DNA of 61,282 bases. Origin: an uncultured Campylobacter sp. (GTDB lineage Bacteria > Campylobacterota > Campylobacteria > Campylobacterales > Campylobacteraceae). The DNA is taken from assembly GCF_938030785.1 (NCBI RefSeq), contig NZ_CALHIK010000118.1, positions 1-61,282 of the forward strand. The letters run 5' to 3'. The notes below the pieces were generated by a model that worked only from the letters and a program-made list of their open reading frames with translations, ran no database searches and had not been told where the DNA came from. Made by a program: the position numbers and the translations under genes. This document shows positions 9,577 through 17,580 of this stretch, one piece after another (the stretch's first letter is position 1; the number at the start of each line of letters is the position of its first letter).

Positions 9577-10933
9577 TATAATCCTGAGCGGCGGCAGCGG
9601 CACGAGGCTGTGGCCCATCAGCCGCACGCTTATGCCAAAGCAGTTTGTGCGCCTCTTCAGCGACCGCTCGCTTTTTATGATGAGCTACGAGCGAAACTCC
9701 CCTCTATGCGAGCGCACGCTCGTCGTCTCGAACGAGCAGCAGTATTTTTTGGCGCTCGATCAGCTTGAGGCCCTGGGCGCGCGCGGCGTGAAATTTCTAC
9801 TCGAGCCCGTCGGCAGAAATACGGCTCCTGCGATCGCACTTGCATGTTTGAGCCTAAAAGCCGAGGAGATCGTTTTCGTAACGCCGAGCGATCATCTAAT
9901 TAGAAATGAGGTGGCGTATAAAAACAGCGTTTTGCGCGCGCATGAGCTTGCAAAACAGGGGTTTTTGGTAACGTTTGGTATCAAGCCCACGGAGGCAAAT
10001 ACGGGCTACGGCTATATCGAAGCAAGCGGCGAGGACGTGTTAAAATTTCACGAAAAGCCAGAGCTTGCGGCAGCGCAAAGCTACATAGCGGCGGGTAATT
10101 TTTACTGGAACAGCGGCATGTTTATGTTCAAAGCGGACGTATTTTTAAGCGAACTAAAGGCGCACAGCCCTGAAATTTACGAAGCCTGCGTCCGTGCGCA
10201 CGAAAATTCTAACGCTGAAAATCCGATTAGAATTAAACTAGGCGATATGCAAGAGATCCCTGCAGATAGCATCGACTACGCGGTTATGGAGCACACGAGC
10301 CTCGCTAAGGTCGTGCCCGCAGACATCGGCTGGAGCGATCTGGGAAGCTTCGATAGTTTAGACGCCGAACTGCCTAAAGACGCGAACGGCAACACCGCTG
10401 GCGAGCAAAATATCACTCTAAATTCCAAAAACAATCTCATCATCGGCTCGGGCCGTACGATAGCCGCCGTAGATGTCGAGGATCTCGCTATAGTAGATAC
10501 CAAGGACGCTCTGCTCGTATGCAAAAAAGGCTCTACCCAAAAGGTAAAGCAGGTGGTGGAGCGGCTGAAGGATAGCGATTTGGCGCGCGTGCATGTAACG
10601 ACGCACCGCCCGTGGGGCAGCTACACGGTGCTCGAAGATGAGCGCGGCTACAAGATCAAGCGCATCGTCGTTAAGCCCGGCAAGCGGCTATCGCTGCAGA
10701 AGCACTACCATCGCAACGAGCACTGGATCGTCGTTAGCGGCACTGCGACTGTGACCGTGGGCGAGCGAAATTTCTTGCTGCGCGAGAATGAATCTACGTT
10801 CATTAGAATGGGCGAGGTTCACCGCCTCGCAAACGAAGGCAAAATCCCCGTCGTGCTAATCGAAGCTCAAGTCGGCAGCTATACCGGCGAGGACGATATA
10901 GTGCGCCTGCAAGATGATTTTAATAGGAGTTAG
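9569..10933 (+). CDS. manC: Mannose-1-phosphate guanylyltransferase / mannose-6-phosphate isomerase
   Basis: A bifunctional type II enzyme of 454 residues making GDP-mannose from mannose-1-phosphate and GTP, with a mannose-6-phosphate isomerase domain. The nucleotidyltransferase signature GGSGTRLWPISR lies at residues 8-19, with PSDHLI and HEKPE further on. The C-terminal cupin (about 345-450) shows RPWGSYTVLEDERGYKIKR and KHYHRNEHWIVVSGTA with its metal-binding histidines. The length is normal for ManC/AlgA proteins. It supplies donor for the mannosyltransferases upstream. No phosphomannomutase gene is in the window, so that step is encoded elsewhere. Confidence 0.92.
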   Translation: MTNIILSGGSGTRLWPISRTLMPKQFVRLFSDRSLFMMSYERNSPLCERTLVVSNEQQYFLALDQLEALGARGVKFLLEPVGRNTAPAIALACLSLKAEEIVFVTPSDHLIRNEVAYKNSVLRAHELAKQGFLVTFGIKPTEANTGYGYIEASGEDVLKFHEKPELAAAQSYIAAGNFYWNSGMFMFKADVFLSELKAHSPEIYEACVRAHENSNAENPIRIKLGDMQEIPADSIDYAVMEHTSLAKVVPADIGWSDLGSFDSLDAELPKDANGNTAGEQNITLNSKNNLIIGSGRTIAAVDVEDLAIVDTKDALLVCKKGSTQKVKQVVERLKDSDLARVHVTTHRPWGSYTVLEDERGYKIKRIVVKPGKRLSLQKHYHRNEHWIVVSGTATVTVGERNFLLRENESTFIRMGEVHRLANEGKIPVVLIEAQVGSYTGEDDIVRLQDDFNRS

Positions 10934-10934
10934 G

Positions 10935-12245
10935 ATGAAAAAGCAACTCTGCGTTTTGATAATCTTGGCGGTCGATATTTTCGGCATCTGGCTTTGCTTC
11001 GGGCTTGCCGTGGTGCTTAAAAATTTGCTTTACGGCGATAATGTGCTGCTGGACGTCGGCAGGTATCAAGGCTTTGCGCCGTCCTACGTCATAATGATAT
11101 TTCTATTTTTCTATCAGGGGATCTATTCGAGGCGGTATGATTTTTGGCACGAGAGTAGAATTTTAGTAAAAAGCTGTTTTTTGGGGCTTTTGCTAAGCCT
11201 CGCGCTGCTTGCTTTAATCAAAGTCAATTATGAATTTTCGCGCGCCAGTTTTATTTTGAGCTTTGCCTTTATGGCGGTGGTTTTGCCGATTTTTAAGCTC
11301 GTAACGAAAAAGAGGCTTTTTAAATTTGGCCTATGGCAGAAGAGGGCGAAAATTTTAGGTGAGGGCGAGGAGTTTGAAAGCGCTGTTTTAGGAAGCACAT
11401 ATCTTGGGTATGTAAGAGCGCTAGGCAGGGATTACGACGTACTATTTATCGGCGGAAGCAGGCTCGAAGCGAGCGCTTTAAACGAGCTCATCGAGAGCAA
11501 CATCAGGGAAAATAAAGAAATTTTATTTACCCCGGTGCTGCGTTCGTACGACTTCACGCAGACCTATATTTACAGCGTCTTTGCCTCGCGCACAAGCCTC
11601 TTTGCGATACGAAATTCTTTGAAAAGCCCTTTAAATTTAGCTCTTAAACGCGGGCTTGATTTGGCGCTTATCATTTTGGCGCTTCCTTTACTGGTGCCGA
11701 TTTTCGGCGTAATCGCGCTGATGATGAAGCTAAAAGAACCGGAGGGACGCATATTTTTTTCGCATCAAAGAATGGGATTTGGCGGCAAGCCGTTTGGATG
11801 CCTGAAATTTCGCTCGATGAAAGAGAACGGGGACGAAATTTTAGCTCAGTATCTAAAGCAAAATCCGCAAGAGGTGGAGTATTTTGAAAAATATCACAAA
11901 TACGAGCACGATCCGCGTATCACAAAGCTGGGCGATTTTTTGCGCAGAAGCTCGCTAGATGAGCTTCCGCAGCTGATCAACGTCCTAAAGGGCGAAATGA
12001 GCATCGTAGGTCCTCGCCCGTGCGCGCAATACGAGCGCAAAGATATGGGCGAATATGCCGATCTCATACTCGCCGTCAAGCCCGGCATTACGGGGCTTTG
12101 GCAGGTGAGCGGGCGCAGCGACGTGGATTTTGCGACCAGGGCGGACATGGATACGTGGTATATGAAAAACTGGTCGATCTGGAACGACATCGTTATTATC
12201 TTAAAAACCTTCAAAGTCGTTTTGGCGCGCGAAGGGGCGAGTTGA
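10935..12245 (+). CDS. Undecaprenyl-phosphate sugar-1-phosphate transferase (WbaP/WcaJ type)
   Basis: An initiating polyprenyl-phosphate hexose-1-phosphate transferase of about 436 residues. The N-terminal third has several membrane helices (first span LCVLIILAVDIFGIWLCFG). A soluble middle domain follows, and from about residue 236 the bacterial sugar transferase domain: LKRGLDLALIILALPLL, then KFRSMKENGDE, DELPQLINVLKGEMSIVGPRP and KPGITGLWQVSGRS. I start it at ATG 10935, preceded by AGGAG. An in-frame ATG at 10914 lies inside manC and lacks a ribosome site. It starts repeat-unit synthesis on the lipid carrier. It is the last gene of the operon and no clear terminator follows. Confidence 0.87.
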   Translation: MKKQLCVLIILAVDIFGIWLCFGLAVVLKNLLYGDNVLLDVGRYQGFAPSYVIMIFLFFYQGIYSRRYDFWHESRILVKSCFLGLLLSLALLALIKVNYEFSRASFILSFAFMAVVLPIFKLVTKKRLFKFGLWQKRAKILGEGEEFESAVLGSTYLGYVRALGRDYDVLFIGGSRLEASALNELIESNIRENKEILFTPVLRSYDFTQTYIYSVFASRTSLFAIRNSLKSPLNLALKRGLDLALIILALPLLVPIFGVIALMMKLKEPEGRIFFSHQRMGFGGKPFGCLKFRSMKENGDEILAQYLKQNPQEVEYFEKYHKYEHDPRITKLGDFLRRSSLDELPQLINVLKGEMSIVGPRPCAQYERKDMGEYADLILAVKPGITGLWQVSGRSDVDFATRADMDTWYMKNWSIWNDIVIILKTFKVVLAREGAS

Positions 12246-12472
12246 TCGTTATGTAGCCTTGAATATATGGGCTCTTTATTTTTAGATAAATTTTACTTGA
12301 TTTCTGCTTTCGTACGAATACTGCAATGTAAAATTTAAGCAAGACAGATAAATTTTACTCTTGCTTTCTTTGCGCCGACGTATTTTAAAATTTTAAAATT
12401 CCTATCTCACAAAAGCCGCAGCTATTTTAAAATTTAGAGACTCTACGGATAAAATTTTGATCTGTTTGAGGG

Positions 12473-12930
12473 ATGGTGCCCGGTAAAATAGATAATGGAA
12501 ATGAACTATTCGGAAATCACACTATTTCAAATACCATCTACGGATACACAGACAAAAAAGCGACCAACGGCTATGAGGCCCTAAAAGCCTATGATCTAAA
12601 TGGCGACAACGCAATAGACGAAAAGGACGAGATATTCGATAAGCTTAAAATTTGGAAGGATAAGAATTCTAACGGCATTACCGACAAAGGAGAGTTAGGC
12701 TCGCTTTCGGATAATAATATCAAAAGTATCGATCTAAACTATAAAGAGATAACGATAGACGAGAATTCTAATACCATAAAGCAAAGCTCTAAGGTTGCTC
12801 TTATCGATGAGCTGATCTATAAATGGGCGGAAGTGAGCAAAGCGGCTAAAGACTCACGGGGGAATATATAGATGCTAGAAATTTTAGTGTCGCATAAGAG
12901 GCTAAGGAATTTATAACTGCTTAAGTAAGG
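12473..12930 (+). pseudogene. Remnant of RTX/EF-hand calcium-binding protein, C-terminal part
   Basis: The open part (12473-12871) reads GKIDNGNELFGNHT, then DLNGDNAIDEKDEIFDKLKIW and DKNSNGITDKGELGSL. This EF-hand-like stretch is typical of the C-terminal part of large RTX or VCBS-like exported proteins. A stop immediately precedes the ATG, so the N-terminal bulk is missing. After KDSRGNI the frame stops, but another frame continues with DARNFSVA, a stop, and EAKEFITA, which reads as the natural continuation. The gene is therefore truncated at the front and frameshifted with stops at the back. The end coordinate is approximate. Confidence 0.7.
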
Positions 12931-13003
12931 TGGATATAGAATTCGCAAAAGCAACCAAATCAAGGTGAGAAAAGGATTGAGATTTTTATAACATTCACTG
13001 CCC

Positions 13004-13041
13004 ACAGATTGCTTCGCTTGCAAAGTTCGCCTGCAATGACG
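13004..13041. repeat. Copy of a GAAGCAATCT/GTCATTGC-type interspersed repeat
   Basis: Read on the minus strand, this piece starts CGTCATTGCAGGCGAA and ends GAAGCAATCTG. That resembles the short palindromic GTCATTGCGAGC...GAAGCAATC elements scattered through many bacterial genomes. It sits between the broken RTX remnant and the first membrane protein gene, so it may mark a rearrangement point. I see only this copy in the window. Confidence 0.4.
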
Positions 13042-13071
13042 AGAAAAGCAAAGAAAACGGAAGGATAAAAT

Positions 13072-13907
13072 TTGGAAAATTTTGAAAACTGGAATAAAAA
13101 TGTTAAAAAACGGGATTTAAACTCAAACGAAAACGCAAATTTAAACGATTTCAATCAAAGAGACTACGATAAAGAACCGATCGTTATTAAAAATCCTTAT
13201 GAATTTTTTCTAGCGAATTTGTTCTTTTTTTCGCATACTGGAACATTTTTTATTTTAGGAACTTATGCAGGTTATGCAGGTTATGTGCAATTTTCTGAAA
13301 TTAAAAATGTTAATATAGGGTTTTTTGGTTTTTTAGGGTTTTTTTGGTTTTTTGGGGTTTGCATATTGTTGCTACATTTTATTATTATATTATCAAAAAC
13401 AAATGTGAGACAAAATTTACAAATAAAACGATAGAATTTATCATAAATGGGGAAGTTAAAAGGGTTAAAAATTTGAGTGATTTAATTCCATTTGAAAGAA
13501 CATTTAATCTTAGAGTTTATATACCAATTGCTACAATTTTTATGCATTTAATAATTATTTTTGCAGTTATAATGGGCGAAATTATGGGTGCAAAAATATT
13601 TTGGTTTTTTATAGCATATCATATTATTTGCTTTTGTTTAAATTTTTTATTTAAACTTATTTTTCATTTGATTTTAGGCGGTAATTTAAAAGAATTTTCA
13701 TTATTTCCTGCTTTTACTATTTATCATTATGAAGTTTTGGCTTCTGCATTTAGCAGAGCTGGTTCCTCCAAATGGAACGATATGCGAGGTAAATTTCACA
13801 TGATTTATATTATTAAACACCAAGACTATTTAGAATTACAAAAATATTTTTCTAATAAGAAACATATTAATTTGAATTCGGTTAAAAAGAGCTTTTTAGC
13901 TATTTAA
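13072..13907 (+). pseudogene. Multi-pass membrane protein gene, copy A, frameshifted in a T-rich run
   Basis: Two overlapping frames (13072-13434 and 13344-13907) together match the intact copy B downstream. Both share NPYEFFL.NLFFFSH, HIVATFYYYIIKNKCETKF and HLILGGNLK.F.LFPAF. The break lies in 13318-13365, a stretch of T6, T6, T7, T6 and G4 runs. One added base there would restore a single protein of about 278 residues. The likely start is TTG 13072 with AAGGA six bases upstream. The protein would have four or five membrane spans, and I do not recognise the family. It may be a decayed copy, a phase-variable gene now off, or a sequencing error. Confidence 0.65.
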
Positions 13908-13925
13908 CCAAACAAAGGAGACACA

Positions 13926-14024
13926 ACGAGCAGAGAAAGTGTTGCTAAAATCGAGCTAGATACAGCTTATGATACTACAGTTACTAATCTCAAATTTACA
14001 AAGGATTATCGTGCAAGAATATAA
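13926..14024 (+). pseudogene. Start-less N-terminal fragment related to the 14764 reading frame
   Basis: After an AAAGGAG site at 13914-13920 the sequence reads ACG in place of ATG, then SRESVAKIELDTA. This parallels MSRELVAKQELDKA at 14764, which follows an equivalent AAAGGAG. The fragment runs about 32 codons and stops inside copy B. It is a leftover of a tandem duplication that included the membrane protein gene and the first codons of the gene behind it. Confidence 0.55.
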
Positions 14025-14745
14025 TACCAATACAACAAGCAATCAAAACAAGCAACAAAGAGATTATGATAAATATCCAATTGTTATAAAAAACCCCTAT
14101 GAGTTTTTTCTTTCAAATTTATTCTTTTTTTCTCATTGCGGAACAGTGCTTGTTTTATTGGTTTATGCCGATTATATGGGGATTGCAAATATTAGCAATA
14201 TTTTTCTATGGGCTTTTTTTGGAGTTGGCGTTTTGCATATCGTCGCTACATTTTATTATTACATTATTAAAAACAAATGCGAAACTAAATTTACAAATAA
14301 AACGATAGAATTTATCATAAATGGCGAAACAAAAAGGGTTAAGAATTTGGTTGATTTAGAACCTGTAGTAAGGACATTTAGATTGCTTACGCCATCATCG
14401 CTAATTGGAATTATTGTTTTTAATCTACTTATATTTTTTATGGTTGCATTAGTAAAAATGGTTCATTATCTTATCGCCTATTATGTCATTTATTTACTTT
14501 TAAATTGTTTGTTTAAACTTATTTTTCATTTGATTTTAGGCGGAAATTTGAAAGATTTTACATTATTTCCTGCTTTTATATTTGATTATGGAGAACTCAT
14601 ATGCAAAGGAAGGTCTAGTTTAGATATTCTTAAAGATAAATTTCATATGGTTTATATAATTCATAAACAAGATTATTCAGATTTACAAAAATATTTTTCT
14701 GATAAGAAACATATAAATTTAAACTTGGTTGAAAAGAAATTTTAA
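14011..14745 (+). CDS. Multi-pass membrane protein, copy B (intact), unknown function
   Basis: I start this 244-residue protein at GTG 14011, with AAAGGA at 14000-14005. An in-frame ATG at 13969 has no ribosome site and lies in the fragment before it. It has a hydrophilic N-terminus, the segment RDYDKYPIVIKNPYEFFL, four or five hydrophobic spans and a charged C-terminus. It is AT-rich, unlike the surrounding chromosome. Copy A is its upstream paralogue. Being embedded in a broken RTX locus, it could be an immunity or accessory protein, but nothing in the sequence proves that. Confidence 0.6.
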   Translation: MQEYNTNTTSNQNKQQRDYDKYPIVIKNPYEFFLSNLFFFSHCGTVLVLLVYADYMGIANISNIFLWAFFGVGVLHIVATFYYYIIKNKCETKFTNKTIEFIINGETKRVKNLVDLEPVVRTFRLLTPSSLIGIIVFNLLIFFMVALVKMVHYLIAYYVIYLLLNCLFKLIFHLILGGNLKDFTLFPAFIFDYGELICKGRSSLDILKDKFHMVYIIHKQDYSDLQKYFSDKKHINLNLVEKKF

Positions 14746-14763
14746 CCTAAAAAGGAGAAAAAT

Positions 14764-15490
14764 ATGAGTAGAGAATTAGTTGCTAAACAAGAATTAGACA
14801 AAGCAGAAGTAAGACTTAGAAAAAATAGTGATTTGGTTAGACAATTAACTGAATTCCTTAAAGATGCACTTTCTGGTGCTGATATGTCGCTAAATGGCTT
14901 ATAAAGATATACAGAAATAAATGGCAAAAATATACAAAAGAACAATTAGACGAATTGAGTAAAAACCAGGATATGCAGGAATTGGTAAGGCTTTGGCTGG
15001 TATAGCCGACGATTATGCTGACGGTCAAAGTTTTGGTCATACCGTCGTGGGTGCAGCTGTGGATTTCGGACTTATTGCAATTACAAAATTTATCCCTGTT
15101 GTAGGTTGGATAACACTATGGTATGACATAGGAAATTTATTAGATAAGTTGGACGGAAAAGATAGCGGCATATTTGATTTACGTAAACAAGCACAAAATT
15201 TATGGGACAAAATAACGGGCGACGGGCTATCAGATATAGATAAAAACGCTCTAAATAAAGGAATTTTACGCATAACAATGCCCGACAAAACAGTCTATGC
15301 AAGACCTTTATCGTCGTCATTTTTCCCTTATGGCGTAACCCCAAGCGGACTTTTAACGGGCGACTACAAAGACGATGTTTTATTTGGCGGATATGGCGAT
15401 GATACGCTAATGGGTAAAGGCAGCGGCGATTTACTAATAGGTGGATATGGAAATGATAGGACAAATTATAAAAGTTTCCAAAGAGTTTAA
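14764..15490 (+). pseudogene. Decayed RTX repeat protein (N-terminal region to first RTX repeats)
   Basis: Three frames carry one protein. Frame one (14764-14904) reads MSRELVAKQELDKAE and stops after SGADMSLNGL. A second frame continues KIYRNKWQKYTKEQLDELSKN. A third (about 14963-15490) carries GYAGIGKALAGIADDYADG, a hydrophobic stretch FGLIAITKFIPVVGWITLW, and RTX nonapeptide-like repeats (DVLFGGYGDDTL, GSGDLLIGGYGND). It ends abruptly in NYKSFQRV, where intact RTX proteins would carry many more repeats and an EF-hand C-terminus like the fragment at 12473. At least two frameshifts and a 3' truncation make it a pseudogene. Confidence 0.7.
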
Positions 15491-15502
15491 CAAGCTTAAG
15501 AG

Positions 15503-15530
15503 CTACTATACATTTTTTAATATATAGTAG
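15503..15530. terminator. Hairpin after RTX remnant
   Basis: CTACTATA (15503-15510) pairs with TATAGTAG (15523-15530) across a 12-base AT-rich loop, followed by TTT. It lies just after the RTX remnant's stop. The stem is AT-rich and the T tail is short, so termination is plausible but weak. Confidence 0.4.
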
Positions 15531-15662
15531 TTTCCCTTAAATTACCTGTATAATCTAGCGTTTTTAGTATTTGAAATTTTTTTGAAAAAATTTGAAAAAC
15601 CCGTAATGTAGGGCTTCCAAAAAAAATCAAAAAAACTAAAAATAGGGGTAAAATTTGATAGA

Positions 15663-15738
15663 TGGTGTCCCGTGTAGGATTCGAACCTACGGCCGCCTGA
15701 TTAAGAGTCAGATGCTCTACCAACTGAGCTAACGAGAC
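15663..15738 (-). tRNA. tRNA-Lys (anticodon CTT)
   Basis: The minus strand folds as a complete 76-base tRNA with encoded CCA. The acceptor arms GTCTCGT and ACGGGAC pair. The D-arm reads TAGCTCAGTTGGTAGAGC, the anticodon loop CTCTTAA gives anticodon CTT, and the T-arm contains GGTTCGAATCC. The body is the usual bacterial lysine type. It sits alone between the decayed RTX locus and the SYLF gene. Confidence 0.93.
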
Positions 15739-15810
15739 AAGAAACATAATTGTAGTGATAAAAATATAAAAAACTCATTAAATTCAGCGAAATTTCATAA
15801 AATTTCAACG

Positions 15811-15833
15811 AAAAAGCCCCAAAGCGGGGCTTT
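15811..15833 (-). terminator. Rho-independent terminator of SYLF gene
   Basis: AAAGCCCC (15813-15820) and GGGGCTTT (15826-15833) form an 8-bp stem with a 5-base loop, 13 bases past the stop of the minus-strand gene. Read on the minus strand the hairpin ends in GGGGCTTTTT, a standard U-run. Confidence 0.8.
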
Positions 15834-15845
15834 AAATTCATTGGA

Positions 15846-16661
15846 TTATTTTGATGCTTTAGCTCTTCTGGCTTTCGCTTTGCCATTCGTCCTAGGAGAG
15901 CGGTTTGAGATGATCGGCTTGCCGTCCGGATATTTTTTCTGCACTTGATTAACAGGCATTGCGGCGTTGCTGCTAGCGTTGTACTTCTCGCCGTTGGTGA
16001 AGTATTTACGCATAGTCTCTTTCCATCTTTTTGCGTATTTGTTGGCGCGAGGAGAGTCGTTTAGGATGTCCTCGTAGTCATAAATTCTCTCGTAAAAGTC
16101 GTTAGTTAGCTGATCGTCGATAGTGATTCTGCCGTTATCGATCGAGAGGCCGATGTAAAGACCTGTCTGCTCGCCCGGGCTTACCATCCACGCAGAGATA
16201 TCAGGCAGATCGGTCGCGCGACCGGTTCTTGTACCTACGCCGCCTGCTGCAGCGCCTACGTTGATCTCAAGGGTGTCTGTCCCGGTAAAAATGTCTTGAT
16301 AGGACTTCGTAGTATGGAAAATCATAACGATATCGCTAGTCTCGTAGCCTGCCTGCAAGCCTACGCCGAAGCCTTTGTATTTGATAAAAATCGGTGAGCT
16401 CCACTCGCCGTCTTCGCCTTTGACACTGAAAATTCCATCGCCGTACTGCAGCGATGCGCCCGCAGCAAGGCGTTTTACGTCGGTTAGGATGGCGACCGCT
16501 TTAGCGCTGGTTAGGTATCTTGGATCGATACCGAAATTATTATCGGCCACGAAAGATCTAACGACGTTAGTCGCTGCCGTAACCTCTTGATTTGCCACGA
16601 CGTCCGCGTGCAAAAAACTGCAAAGTGCAAAAGATGCTAGAAGCAAAAACTTTTTCATCAT
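15846..16661 (-). CDS. SYLF (Ysc84-like) domain lipid-binding exported protein
   Basis: A 271-residue protein with a signal peptide (MMKKFLLLASFALCSFLHA, residues 1-19) and a SYLF/Ysc84 domain over most of the rest. Family-like features are the KAVAILTDVKRLAAGASLQYG stretch, WSSPIFIKYKGFGVGLQAGY, and TDTLEINVGAAAGG. The C-terminus is lysine- and arginine-rich. The family binds phospholipids in eukaryotes, and bacterial members are exported proteins of unclear role, so it is probably periplasmic. Two adjacent ATGs follow an AAAGGA site, and either could start. It is monocistronic, with its own terminator. Confidence 0.8.
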   Translation of the reverse strand: MMKKFLLLASFALCSFLHADVVANQEVTAATNVVRSFVADNNFGIDPRYLTSAKAVAILTDVKRLAAGASLQYGDGIFSVKGEDGEWSSPIFIKYKGFGVGLQAGYETSDIVMIFHTTKSYQDIFTGTDTLEINVGAAAGGVGTRTGRATDLPDISAWMVSPGEQTGLYIGLSIDNGRITIDDQLTNDFYERIYDYEDILNDSPRANKYAKRWKETMRKYFTNGEKYNASSNAAMPVNQVQKKYPDGKPIISNRSPRTNGKAKARRAKASK

Positions 16662-16766
16662 TTAATCCTTTTAAAATTGAATTTTCGTTATTATAACAGC
16701 AATTTCATTCTTTTTAGCTAATTTTTAACAAAAAATTGATGAAAAATAACGAATTTTGGAAAATTT

Positions 16767-17579
16767 ATGAAAATTTTGGCTGTTTTTGCACTTTTGGCGA
16801 TTAGAATTTTCGCTTTAGACATAGTAAACGGTGACGTCGTAGTCTTAAAATTAGATAAAAGCACGAGCGAATTAAGCTTCGGCTCAAAACAAATTCCGCT
16901 CATCGCGGCTCCAAATTCCGGCGATAAGATCGCTGTTTTGGCGGCAAATTACCGCGCCAAGGGGGATTTTACGCTGCGGATAGTAGATCAAAGCGGCAGC
17001 CGCGAGCAGATCGTCGCTTTGAAAAAGGGCGAATATAAACAAGAGACACTAAGCGTCGCGCCGGGCAAGATCAAACCTCCAAAAGAGGCTCTTGCGCGCA
17101 TAAAAAGAGAGCTTGACGAAGCCAATGCGGTTTATGCAAAAACTACGCCGCGCTATCTTTTCGTCCGTCCTTTCGCGCAACCTTCGGATTCCAAGATCAC
17201 CTCGGCATTCGGCAACGCTCGCACCTTCAACGGCGAAGTAAAAAGCTACCACTCAGGCGTCGATTATCGCGCCGCGGTAGGCACATCCGTGCACGCCGTA
17301 AATGACGGCGTCGTAGTCATCGCCAAAGACCGCTACTACGCAGGCGGCTCGGTCGTGATCGATCACGGCGGCGGCATCTACTCGCAGTACTATCATCTAA
17401 GTGAGATCAAAGTATCGCTTGGAGATCGCGTTGGCAGGGGCGATCTGATCGCGCTTTCGGGCGAGAGCGGCAGAGTTAGCGGCCCGCATCTGCACTTCGG
17501 CATCGCGATAAACGGCGTAAGCGTGAACCCGCTAAGCTTCATCGCTAAATTTAACGAAACGGTCTTTGGCGAGCGCTAG
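16767..17579 (+). CDS. M23 family zinc metallopeptidase (peptidoglycan endopeptidase)
   Basis: A 270-residue exported protein with a signal peptide (about residues 1-17, ending FALD) and a C-terminal LytM/M23 domain. The zinc site is visible as HSGVDYR near residue 161 and GPHLHFG near residue 239, with YYHLSEI between them. This set is complete for an active endopeptidase cutting peptide cross-links in the periplasm. The N-terminal half is a beta-rich domain followed by a helical linker. Campylobacter relatives of this type affect cell shape, but which paralogue this is cannot be decided. The next gene starts one base after the stop. Confidence 0.82.
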   Translation: MKILAVFALLAIRIFALDIVNGDVVVLKLDKSTSELSFGSKQIPLIAAPNSGDKIAVLAANYRAKGDFTLRIVDQSGSREQIVALKKGEYKQETLSVAPGKIKPPKEALARIKRELDEANAVYAKTTPRYLFVRPFAQPSDSKITSAFGNARTFNGEVKSYHSGVDYRAAVGTSVHAVNDGVVVIAKDRYYAGGSVVIDHGGGIYSQYYHLSEIKVSLGDRVGRGDLIALSGESGRVSGPHLHFGIAINGVSVNPLSFIAKFNETVFGER

Positions 17580-17580
17580 T

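Noticed and set aside
15490..15740. tRNA-Lys as integration site of an island carrying the RTX locus
   Set aside because: No integrase gene and no direct repeat of the tRNA end found at the other side by eye. It remains possible but unsupported.
15517..15747. Minus-strand 76-residue frame beginning MFLVSLAQLVEHL
   Set aside because: This is the well-known false protein read from a tRNA gene. The tRNA-Lys accounts for the sequence.
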